This document shows, in pieces, positions 51,328 to 59,462 of a stretch of 64,000 nucleotides of DNA (the first letter of the stretch is position 1; each line of letters starts with the position of its first letter). The notes under the pieces were generated by a model, which did not search any database, was not told the origin of the DNA, and was given only the letters and a program-made list of their open reading frames with translations. The translations under genes were made by a program, and so were the position numbers. The DNA comes from G963675935 sp963675935 (GTDB lineage: Bacteria; Planctomycetota; Planctomycetia; Pirellulales; Thermoguttaceae), in NCBI GenBank assembly GCA_963675935.2, contig CAXXPV010000003.1, positions 1,729,835 to 1,793,834 of the forward strand, written 5' to 3'.

Positions 51328-53718
51328 ATGAACAGACAAAAATATCTTCGCGTTTGTTTGACACTCCTTTTTCTATCGCTCCTTGCGAGTCGGGCAGTCG
51401 AGACGATCTGCGCCGCCGAACTCGTGATGAAGGACGGACGCGTCTTGCGGGGCAAACTCGGCAAGGTCTCCGGCCTCGGCGAAGCGCCCAAGCCCGATCA
51501 GCCGGACGGCGAAGGGCCTATCCAAAACATCCTCTTCCTCGACGACGACTTGCGACGCACCTTTTTTTCCGACCGGCAGGTCCGCGAGACTCGTCAGGCG
51601 GAGAATCGCCAGGTTGACGAAAAGTTCACGATCCGTCAGCGGGTAGCGCGGTCGGGCAATGCCATCAAGTCGGTCGGCGAGGCGCTGCGCATCCAGCCGT
51701 TCGACGAATTCGGCCGGCGCATCTTCACGATGGCCACAGGCCGTGGCCCCGTCGACATCATCCAGGGCATCACCGAATTGACGCCGCAGTACGCCAAGAT
51801 CGAGGGCGCCTCGCACATCTGGGATATGCGGATGGCCACGAGCAGCATCCCGCGCGACTCGCTCCAAAAAATACTCCTCAAGCAGGTCGATCCGAAAAAT
51901 CCCGAGCATTACAAGAAAATCGCCCGATTCTATTTGCAGTGCGAAAGGTATGAAGACGCCCGGAAGGTTTTGGACTCGATGTTGACGACCTTTCCCAACC
52001 AGACCGATCTGAAGGAGCAGTTGGCGCCGTCGCTCCGCGCGATCGTTCAACTTTCGGCACAGCAGCGTGTGCAGGAACTAAAGCTGCGCCGCGACGCCGG
52101 CCAATTCAACCTGGTTTACGGCTATCTCAAGCAGTTTCCGACCGAGGGCGTGGGCGGCGAAATTTTGCAGGGCGTCCGCGAAATGATCCACGACCACGAA
52201 ACCCGCGAGGCTCGACGCGGCGAAATCGTCAAACAACTTCGGGCGCTCGCCGAACGCATCAAAGACACCATCGCCAAGGAAAATCTCAAGCCGATCCTCG
52301 ATGAAATCGCCGCCGAAATCAACCAGAACACCATCGACCGCATGGCGGCGTTCATGCAATGCGCGGCCGACGAAAAAACGCCCGACACCGAAAAACTCGC
52401 CCTGGCCGTCAGCGGTTGGCTGCTTGGCGCCGACTCGGCCACCGAGAAACTGCCGGTCGCCATTTCGGCCTACAAGGTTCGCGCGTTGGTGCGCAAATAT
52501 CTCGCGGGCATAACCTCGCCCGAACGCGAAGGGTTTTACAGCTACATCAAGCAGGAGTCGGGGGGAGAGCTGTCGATGGTGGCCGATTTGATTTCGCACA
52601 TGAAGCCGCCGATCGCGCCGCCCGAGCCGTTGGACGAGAAGAAGCCCGGCTTGTTTGAGATCGAAGCACCGGGCCTGGTCAAGGAACAGCCGGTGACGTA
52701 CTACGTGCAGCTTCCGCCCGAATACGATCCCTACCGGCTCTATCCCACGATTGTCACGCTGCACGGCGCAGCCTCCACGGCCGAGCGCCAGATCGATTGG
52801 TGGTCGGGCGATTGGAGCAAAGACGGTCTGCGATTGGGCCAAGCGGCTCGGCAGGGCTACATCGTCATCTCGCCGGCCTGGACCGAGGAACATCAAAAAC
52901 AGTACGGCTATTCCGCCCGCGAACATGCGGCCGTGCTGAATTCGCTGCGCGACGCCTGCCGGCGATTTTCGATCGACACCGACCGTGTGTTTCTTTCCGG
53001 CCAGTCGATCGGCGGCGATGCGGCCTGGGACATCGGTCTCGCGCATCCCGATCTTTGGGCGGGCGTCATTCCGATCGTCGCCCTGGCCGATCGCTACTGC
53101 ACGCTGTATTGGGAGAACGGCCGCTACGTGCCGTTTTACGTGGTGGCGGGCGAGTTGGACGGCGGCCGTCTGGTGAAAAACGCCAAAAGCATCCTCGACC
53201 GCTGGCTCCGCTACGGGTTCAACTCGACGGTGGTCGAGTATGAAGGCCGGGGACACGAGGATTTTTACGACGAGATTTTACGCATCTTCGATTGGATGGG
53301 TCGATACCGGCGGAATTTCTTCCCACGCGAGTTCGTCTGCGAAACGATGCGGTCGTGGGACAATTATTTCTGGTGGATCGAGATTCAAGGAATGCCGCCT
53401 CGTTCGATGGTGCAGCCGGTCGATTGGCCGCCGCCGAACGGCTGCCAGCCGGTGCAAGTGAAGGCCAAAATGACCGACAAGAACGGTCTGAATGTTCGGG
53501 CCGGCGCCAGTCAGGTGACGGTGTGGCTCTCGCCCAAGATGCTCGATTTCCAAAAACGCGCGACGATCACCGTGAACGGTCGTCGGGTGAACGCTGCCGA
53601 TCAGATGATTCGGCCGGAGCTTCGCGTGTTGTTGGAAGACGTCCGCACCCGCGGCGACCGTCAGCATCCGTTTTGGGCCAAGGTCGAAAGTTCGACGGGC
53701 CGGGGAAGAGGGGATTGA
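51328..53718 (+). CDS. Exported alpha/beta hydrolase (esterase) with large helical N-terminal region
   Basis: 796 residues with a signal peptide (CLTLLFLSLLASRAVETICA). About 35-440 is a helical/TPR-like region (YLQCERYEDARKVLDSMLTT). The hydrolase domain at about 455-680 has TIVTLHGAASTAERQIDWW, nucleophile Ser in VFLSGQSIGGDAAWDIGLAH and His in YEGRGHEDFYDEIL. A C-terminal beta extension follows. Resembles PHB-depolymerase/feruloyl-esterase-like enzymes; substrate unknown. Start ATG 51328 gives the signal peptide. The next gene overlaps its stop. Confidence 0.82.
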   Translation: MNRQKYLRVCLTLLFLSLLASRAVETICAAELVMKDGRVLRGKLGKVSGLGEAPKPDQPDGEGPIQNILFLDDDLRRTFFSDRQVRETRQAENRQVDEKFTIRQRVARSGNAIKSVGEALRIQPFDEFGRRIFTMATGRGPVDIIQGITELTPQYAKIEGASHIWDMRMATSSIPRDSLQKILLKQVDPKNPEHYKKIARFYLQCERYEDARKVLDSMLTTFPNQTDLKEQLAPSLRAIVQLSAQQRVQELKLRRDAGQFNLVYGYLKQFPTEGVGGEILQGVREMIHDHETREARRGEIVKQLRALAERIKDTIAKENLKPILDEIAAEINQNTIDRMAAFMQCAADEKTPDTEKLALAVSGWLLGADSATEKLPVAISAYKVRALVRKYLAGITSPEREGFYSYIKQESGGELSMVADLISHMKPPIAPPEPLDEKKPGLFEIEAPGLVKEQPVTYYVQLPPEYDPYRLYPTIVTLHGAASTAERQIDWWSGDWSKDGLRLGQAARQGYIVISPAWTEEHQKQYGYSAREHAAVLNSLRDACRRFSIDTDRVFLSGQSIGGDAAWDIGLAHPDLWAGVIPIVALADRYCTLYWENGRYVPFYVVAGELDGGRLVKNAKSILDRWLRYGFNSTVVEYEGRGHEDFYDEILRIFDWMGRYRRNFFPREFVCETMRSWDNYFWWIEIQGMPPRSMVQPVDWPPPNGCQPVQVKAKMTDKNGLNVRAGASQVTVWLSPKMLDFQKRATITVNGRRVNAADQMIRPELRVLLEDVRTRGDRQHPFWAKVESSTGRGRGD

Positions 53719-54026
53719 GAAAAGTGGAGTATTCTCATATCGAGAAAATCGAAGGCGAGCCGGCTCGTTTGCGTCACACGCCAAGGGTCCGCGTGGCGCA
53801 GATCGTGATGGATTATCTGGCGCACGGTTGGTCGGTTGACGAAACGTGCCGCCAGCACCCTCGCTTGACTCCCGCGGAAGCCCACGCGGCGATGGCCTAC
53901 TACATCGATCATCAGGAAGAAATCGACGGAGAGATCGAAGCCGAGTTTCAGGAAGCCGGCGAGTCGCTTGCCCACGCAGCCACCGTGCCATTTGTGCTTC
54001 GCATGAAAGGCAAGGGTTTGCTGTAA
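53715..54026 (+). CDS. DUF433 protein (antitoxin-like)
   Basis: About 103 residues. The DUF433 core is clear: RVRVAQIVMDYLAHGWSVDE, RLTPAEAHAAMAYYIDHQEE. This family is commonly coupled to DUF5615 PIN-like toxins, and the next frame begins at the very next base. TTG 53715 overlaps the esterase stop (TTGA), GTG 53724 is an alternative start. Confidence 0.78.
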   Translation: MRKVEYSHIEKIEGEPARLRHTPRVRVAQIVMDYLAHGWSVDETCRQHPRLTPAEAHAAMAYYIDHQEEIDGEIEAEFQEAGESLAHAATVPFVLRMKGKGLL

Positions 54027-54337
54027 ATGGCTGTCGCATGGTACATGGATGTGCATGTTCCACGGCAAATTACCGACCAAATTCTTTCTCGTGGCGTGGA
54101 CGTTCTGACGGCCACCAGAAGACCTTGCCGAAGAATTGTCCAACCCCGAGATTCTTCAACGGGCCAGCACGCTTGGCCGCAGATTGGCAACGGCAAGGTC
54201 TACCGTTTGGTGGATTGGTGTTTGGTCATCAGTTGCACGGCACCATCGGGCAATACGTCAGAGACATGGAGCTTATTGCCAGGGTCTCGGAACCTGATGA
54301 ATGGCTTAACACGGTCGGACATCTGCCTTTCCGATAA
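54027..54337 (+). pseudogene. DUF5615-type PIN-like toxin, frameshifted
   Basis: MAVAWYMDVHVPRQITDQIL and RGVDVLTAT match the DUF5615 N-terminus (acidic residue in the first strand). The frame then breaks: EDLAEELSNPEILQRASTLG is in a second frame, and DWQRQGLPFGGLVFGHQLHG, TIGQYVRDMELIARVSEPDE and WLNTVGHLPFR in a third. At least two shifts and probably a short deletion. The antitoxin-like DUF433 gene upstream remains intact. Confidence 0.82.
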
Positions 54338-54411
54338 TGCCCGACTTGAGTCGCGTTGCCGAGCGGCCTGCGATGCCCCCTATTGTGCGTTCGATCCGAC
54401 AATCGGTTCGG

Positions 54412-55812
54412 CTAAATCCCGCCGCAAATTGTCCAGCGTCCCTCGTCTTCCGGCCGGACAAATGGCGAGAGATATTGGATCACCTTCTTACCGTTCACTT
54501 CCATCTCCACTTTGACCGGTACTCGAAGCGCCCGCTTATCGGGGTGTTTTCCTGCTATAGGCTTTCCAATCTCGACAATGCGGAGGAACTTGATGCGCTT
54601 TTGCTCGAAAGCTTTCTGGAGTTTTTCCGCAGGCATCCCGCTGAAGAGAGGGCTGGCTTTCTGGTAATCTCCGGCAATCAAGGCTTTGAAGAACTCCTTG
54701 GCGACCTTCGTGGCAATCTCGTCATCCGTCAGATTGCCTTTCTCCAGCCCGACCTTGGTCTTGATTCGGTCGACCGTAACAAAGCCCTTGGGCGTCACCA
54801 GTTGGAAAACGCTCGGATCGAACTCCTTGTTGTAGTCGAGGTACTCGCGCATCTGCACCACTTGCCAACGACCGTCTTTGCGGCCCATCTCAAACACTCG
54901 CTCCACAAGCTTGGTTTGCGGATCGACGTCGTACAACTGCTGCTTGTCCGGCGTCTCTTTTGACGTGACCGTCAGCGTAACGGGTTGGCCTTCTTCGGTC
55001 GGTTCCCTCGTTTCCACCTGAACTTTGCCGGTCTTCTTGTCGGCCTGGAGTTGCTCGAATGCCAACTTCGGATCGTAATAGGCCCGCATCGCCTCGATTT
55101 CTTTGAAGACTTTCTCAGTCGTCGGCTTATCATCGAGGATAACGTGGGAATGCTTCATCTTGAACCATACTTCAGCCCTGTCTTTCGACACGATACTTAC
55201 CTTGGGGCCGTCGTCGGGAGAGAAAATCTCCATCCTCACCCGGAGGAGACTGCAGTCGGAATTCAACTGAATCCAGGCCTCGCCCATTTGGTCCAGGGGA
55301 GCGGGAGTGACCTTGACGTGGTAACTCGTGATCCGGGCGTTGGCCTGCACCGTCTGCTCCAAGGCATACACCGAACCGGGCGAAGAAAATAGGGACACGT
55401 AGAGGACCATGCTGGCGGCCAAAGCCGTGAGCGTGGCTGCCACAACGGCGCTTAGTCGTTTGTGTGTGACAATCATGATCTTTACCTTTCCAAGGAAATG
55501 GTTGTTGGATGCGCCGATACTCACTCTTGATGGCTGCCCTTGTTCCTCAGACGCCGCTCGTTCGACCGGTCCAAGGCTGCGCACAAGTGCCCCGGAGCCC
55601 GACTGGACTTTCCTCGCCTCTTCCACAGAAACATTGTTGGTCGCCGGTTGCCTGTCGCCGACAGCAATAGGAGTCTGCTGCCGCCAGGCCGCGGCTGTTT
55701 CGACAACGCGATTCTTGACGTCCGATGGAGACGGTTGTTCCGTTGCGGCACGTATCGCTTGATCCAACGCCTCGTCTGATTCCTCGTGAAGTGATTTGTA
55801 ATTGCCGTTCAT
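54412..55812 (-). CDS. Membrane-anchored putative anti-sigma/regulatory protein
   Basis: 466 residues: cytoplasmic N-terminus of about 115 residues, one transmembrane helix (AVVAATLTALAASMVLYVSL), and a periplasmic part resembling outer-membrane-lipoprotein-sorting beta structures (ARITSYHVKVTPAPLDQMGE; VVQMREYLDYNKEFDPSVFQ) plus a C-terminal domain. The start overlaps the end of the ECF sigma gene by ATGA, the usual sigma then anti-sigma order. No zinc anti-sigma motif is seen, so the role is inferred from context. Confidence 0.65.
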   Translation of the reverse strand: MNGNYKSLHEESDEALDQAIRAATEQPSPSDVKNRVVETAAAWRQQTPIAVGDRQPATNNVSVEEARKVQSGSGALVRSLGPVERAASEEQGQPSRVSIGASNNHFLGKVKIMIVTHKRLSAVVAATLTALAASMVLYVSLFSSPGSVYALEQTVQANARITSYHVKVTPAPLDQMGEAWIQLNSDCSLLRVRMEIFSPDDGPKVSIVSKDRAEVWFKMKHSHVILDDKPTTEKVFKEIEAMRAYYDPKLAFEQLQADKKTGKVQVETREPTEEGQPVTLTVTSKETPDKQQLYDVDPQTKLVERVFEMGRKDGRWQVVQMREYLDYNKEFDPSVFQLVTPKGFVTVDRIKTKVGLEKGNLTDDEIATKVAKEFFKALIAGDYQKASPLFSGMPAEKLQKAFEQKRIKFLRIVEIGKPIAGKHPDKRALRVPVKVEMEVNGKKVIQYLSPFVRPEDEGRWTICGGI

Positions 55813-56351
55813 GATCTCGATCTCCTACGGCAAACCGCTTGCAGGCCGAGCAATATTTTTAGCTTCTTTCGGGCCTTGTGAAGTGCCACGCCGACGGCGT
55901 CGCCGCTGATGCCCAGGGTTTCCGCAATGTCTGTGTTGGCCATCTCGCCAAAGTAGTGCAGCGAAAAGACGCTGGCCTCGCGGTCGGGAAGCTCGGCGAC
56001 GGCCCAACGCAAACGGCTTGCAAGTTCCCGTTCGACCGCCACCGCTTCAGGCTGCTGGCATTCTGGCGAGGCTTGCTCAAACGTGGGCGGTTCGGGGGGC
56101 AGCGGATCAACCGTGCATCGTTTCCGCAGCCTGTCGATGGCCCGCCGGGTGGCCAAGTGGCGGAGGAGCCCGCCCCAGTTGACGACCGGTCGTCGCCCGT
56201 GCAATCGAAAGGCATCCAGCAGTGCCTCTTGCACGGTGTCTTCGGTGTCGGCAATGTGGCCCAACAGTCGCCAGGCTGTGTCGAACGCCATTGACCCGTG
56301 TGTGCGGACGATAAACTCCCAGTCAGGCGAAGCGGATTCCACGTTTTTCAC
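55809..56351 (-). CDS. ECF RNA polymerase sigma factor
   Basis: 180 residues. Region 2: FDTAWRLLGHIADTEDTVQE, ALLDAFRLHGRRPVVNWGGL; region 4: LPDREASVFSLHYFGEMANT, DIAETLGISGDAVGVALHKA. Co-translated with the downstream membrane protein. Distinct from the sigma at 33.3 kb. Confidence 0.9.
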   Translation of the reverse strand: MKNVESASPDWEFIVRTHGSMAFDTAWRLLGHIADTEDTVQEALLDAFRLHGRRPVVNWGGLLRHLATRRAIDRLRKRCTVDPLPPEPPTFEQASPECQQPEAVAVERELASRLRWAVAELPDREASVFSLHYFGEMANTDIAETLGISGDAVGVALHKARKKLKILLGLQAVCRRRSRS

Positions 56352-57208
56352 CGCTCTAAGCGAGTCGGACCTTGGGTACCCATAATATCTGTCGTACCAG
56401 CAGGCCGAAGATTACCACGATCGAGAAGATTCTGAAATGGATGCCATGTCATAAACCGTCCCATTGCTGTGACACTCGGGGGGGCGATGTCGTAAGCGGA
56501 TAAGCTCCATATTCCCGGCGGTAGCTTGCATTGGTTGGCGACCCTGCCGCCCTGGGATTCATAAATGCCATCTACCCGTCGGATTGCAGGCTGGTGAATC
56601 AAAAAAAACGCAGCCCAAATCCTTCCCTTGAAATCGCCCCGCCGCTCTGCTATAGATACGCATGTTCACCATCGGGGCACTGCGCGCGATCTCATGGCAC
56701 AGGCCGCGCGTGGCCGCCCCCTTCGTTCTTTGACATCTTCAACCACTGACGCAAACTTGGCGACGATACTCTGCCCGCCCAAAGCCCCGCGGCACCCGTG
56801 AAATTGGAAATTCGCAAGTCTGTTGACCAACTCCAATCGGCTCGAAATCCGCCGCAAGCGTTGGCTCACAGAACACCGGCCAAACGGTGGAACTGAATTT
56901 TGCACCCCCCACTCATCCCCGAAAACCAAGAAATCTCCGGGCATGCAACTTCGCCAAAAACCCAGCGGCGGCCAACACTTGCGGAGTTTGACAAGCCCGT
57001 TATTTCCAATTATGCACACACCCCCTCAAACAAGCTACAGAAGTCGCATAATTCCAACTGCTTGCCAGATAAGAACTTAAGCATCACATGAATTTTGTGG
57101 GAATTTTGCAGTTCAGAATGTGGCGGGCGCGTAATTTAAGGAACGCGATTTTTTCCAGGGCAATGTCGCGGCTCTGGCAAGCTGCCTCACTCCCAAGACG
57201 GACGACCG
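56352..57208. other. Long intergenic region, no gene recognised
   Basis: About 860 bases. A minus-strand frame (56666-57019) looks partly protein-like (IVAKFASVVEDVKERR) but matches nothing I know and may be a transposon remnant. An AT-rich patch lies at about 57020-57130. The sigma promoter presumably lies near 56360-56500. Confidence 0.4.
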
Positions 57209-58186
57209 CTACGCCATCTTTTGCATCTGGCCAACCTGCTCGATGCCCGCCGCGCGAATCGCGCCGTCCCACGACCCAAAACAGTTAATCGCGGCTGCCA
57301 GAAGCTTGTCGGCCTGGCCATCCAGATGGCTGGGCAAATCCCTTTTGCGAAGCGACAAGCCGTGGGCGTCCAGCGTTTGAATCGTGCGAATCACGGTCGC
57401 TTTCGTCCATCGCAGGTCGCGCCGAGCAGTGAGCAGCACGTAGGGAATGCCCGCGGCCTCGACCGCCGGCACCACGCCGCCGAAATAGCGGTGGCATCGA
57501 TCGTAGAGCCGCGAATCGCGACGGCGGATGTCGCCCGTGCTGGTCAAAGGCTTCTTCCGATGCAGCGTTCGTATCCGATCGAGCACCTTGGCCGGCGTCC
57601 ATTCCTCCGTCAGGTCGATAAGCCGGGTTTGCTGGTAGTCGATCCCGGCGGCATCGAGCGCGGCCTGATACGAACCGAAATACTTCTTCATGCTCGCGTG
57701 GACCACGGGCTCGGTCTTGTAAAACTTCCAAGGCGACAGGTCTTCGCCCCGTTCGTGCTTGTAGATCAGATAGTCGATCAAGTATTCCCGCGACCAAACG
57801 GGTTCCCAGTGGGGCGGACGACGAAGAGCGACGGTTTTTTCGGCGCGCATCTGGTCCGCCATGGTGGATTCATCGGGGTATCTCAACAAATACTCTTCCT
57901 CGGTGACGCCGTGCTTGGTCCGCAGATGGCTGGTTAGAACCAGCATCTCCTCTCCACACAACGCGCAGACGCAGTGGTCGAGCAGTTCGATGTGCAGTTC
58001 GTGGTAAGACAATCCGGCGGCCTCGACCGCCTTGCGCCATCCGCGAAAATGCTTCAGTGTCATAACCTGCCGCAAGAGGTCGGGGTGATGTCGCTTCACC
58101 GCGCTGATATTCAGCGGCGTTCCCGCCCGGTGCAAGGTTCGAATCCGCTGGATGATCCGTTTTTGCCGCTCGGTTAGGCGTTTCAT
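57209..58186 (-). CDS. HNH-associated-repeat protein with MucR/Ros-type zinc finger
   Basis: 325 residues. One helical repeat (RIIQRIRTLHRAGTPLNISA; FRGWRKAVEAAGLSYHE) is followed by a C2H2 finger CALCGEEMLVLTSHLRTKHG-VTEEEY of the MucR/Ros type at about 80-110, then three more repeats (YFGSYQAALDAAGIDY; YFGGVVPAVEAAGIPY; CFGSWDGAIRAAGIEQ). The repeats match the homing-endonuclease-associated repeat, a DNA-binding helical unit, but no HNH or GIY-YIG nuclease is present. ATG 58186 overlaps the upstream gene stop (ATGA). Likely a modular DNA-binding regulator. Confidence 0.75.
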   Translation of the reverse strand: MKRLTERQKRIIQRIRTLHRAGTPLNISAVKRHHPDLLRQVMTLKHFRGWRKAVEAAGLSYHELHIELLDHCVCALCGEEMLVLTSHLRTKHGVTEEEYLLRYPDESTMADQMRAEKTVALRRPPHWEPVWSREYLIDYLIYKHERGEDLSPWKFYKTEPVVHASMKKYFGSYQAALDAAGIDYQQTRLIDLTEEWTPAKVLDRIRTLHRKKPLTSTGDIRRRDSRLYDRCHRYFGGVVPAVEAAGIPYVLLTARRDLRWTKATVIRTIQTLDAHGLSLRKRDLPSHLDGQADKLLAAAINCFGSWDGAIRAAGIEQVGQMQKMA

Positions 58187-59115
58187 TTTAGTCCCCTGGC
58201 TTTGCGTACGGCCGCTTCCCACGTATGGAAATAGTGCATGGCGGCGCGGTATAGCGATGGCGACTGTTCTTGGACTTGTTTGCGGGAACCGCGATTGGCG
58301 ACCAGCCGATCCCCAATCGCCCGCTGCGTTTTCGCCCGCGTCAAACCGTACAGGCCGCCGCGAACGTATAGGTTGTAATTGATGCCCGCGTGTTCCACGG
58401 CCTTTTTCCACGTGCCGAAATGGCGCCGGCCGGCCGTGTGTAGGGACAGATCCTCCCGCAACATTAGGTCGGTGTTGAGCAACTTGCCCTCGACGTGCCG
58501 GCGCCGGATTTCCTGGATCACCCTTGCGTTGGACCACATTCGCCCGCGTTCCCGCACGGCATCCGGCTTGAGCCCCGCGGCCCGCAGCGCCTCGCTCCAC
58601 TTGCCGAACTGATGCAAGACCGCATAGCAAAACCGTTTCATCGACGGTTCCTTGCGAAGGATCGTCGCCAGGCACAGGGGGAGCCCCTTTTCGTCGCGGC
58701 GACGAATTTCCGCGACAATCCGCGCCTTGGTCCACCGCCGGGGATGTTCGCCCAACAACTGTTCGTAGTCGATGCCGGCCGCCTGGAGAGCGGCCAGTCC
58801 TCCGCCGAAGTGGCGGCAACACGCGCCATACAGCAACGAATACTTCAGGCTCAGCGTTCGGAGGTCTGGAAACAATCGCTTCTTGTGGAGATCGCGGAGT
58901 TGCTCGATGACGATCTTCTTCGACCACAAAGGGCATCGGCGAATTTTTTGGGGGTCAAACCCGGCTGCCCGGAGAGCCGCGTTCCAAGAGCCGAATTGTC
59001 GGCAGGCGCGGGCCAAGAGCCGACCATCCGCGCGGCGTACGGCGGCGTAGTTCAAGGCCGTGCCCGATCGGTGCAATCGCTTGATGTCGCGAAGAATAGC
59101 TGTATCTTGGACCAT
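58183..59115 (-). CDS. HNH-associated-repeat protein (repeats only)
   Basis: 310 residues made of about five repeats of 55-65 residues, each with [I/V]xxIRRLHxxG..L then FGSWxxALxAAGxx: QFGSWNAALRAAGFDP, HFGGGLAALQAAGIDYEQ, QFGKWSEALRAAGLKPD, HFGTWKKAVEHAGINYN and YFHTWEAAVRKARGLK. No catalytic domain. Paralogous to the downstream gene, with which it overlaps by four bases. Probably binds DNA with one module per site segment; target unknown. Confidence 0.72.
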   Translation of the reverse strand: MVQDTAILRDIKRLHRSGTALNYAAVRRADGRLLARACRQFGSWNAALRAAGFDPQKIRRCPLWSKKIVIEQLRDLHKKRLFPDLRTLSLKYSLLYGACCRHFGGGLAALQAAGIDYEQLLGEHPRRWTKARIVAEIRRRDEKGLPLCLATILRKEPSMKRFCYAVLHQFGKWSEALRAAGLKPDAVRERGRMWSNARVIQEIRRRHVEGKLLNTDLMLREDLSLHTAGRRHFGTWKKAVEHAGINYNLYVRGGLYGLTRAKTQRAIGDRLVANRGSRKQVQEQSPSLYRAAMHYFHTWEAAVRKARGLK

Positions 59116-59190
59116 TGCCAGAACCCGTTAAGGAGCAGCATATCCCAGGGGCGTCCCGACACGACTTCATTCAGAGGCACGACTAGTCTC

Positions 59191-59330
59191 TATTGAGCCT
59201 CGGAATAGTAATGTGTTATTGGAATGTTTAGCCGGCGGGCTTGCCGGCCGTGTTTTTAGGGCGACATTCCACGCGGCGAGCAAGCTCGCCGGCTAACGAC
59301 ATTGCAATATATTTTTAATGATCGATAGGC
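59191..59330. repeat. MITE-like repeat, sister of 51126-51305
   Basis: Same blocks as the 51.1 kb copy (CTCGGAATAGTAATG, TGGAATGTTTAGCCGGCGGG, CACGCGGCGAGC, GACATTGCAATA). Arms GCCGGCGGGCTTGCC / GGCGAGCAAGCTCGCCGGC give strong folding. It occupies the gap between the HNH-repeat genes and dnaA; the remaining bases to 59462 show no gene. Confidence 0.75.
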
Positions 59331-59462
59331 GAACGCCTATGTCGTGACGCTCCAATGAATCCCCTAATATAGCATAGGCATAGAGATACTGCAAGGGGAG
59401 TCCCTATTGATATTTCCAGATGGGCGAAAGAGCTAGGCATGCCCGCGAGCTGCCCACAAGCA

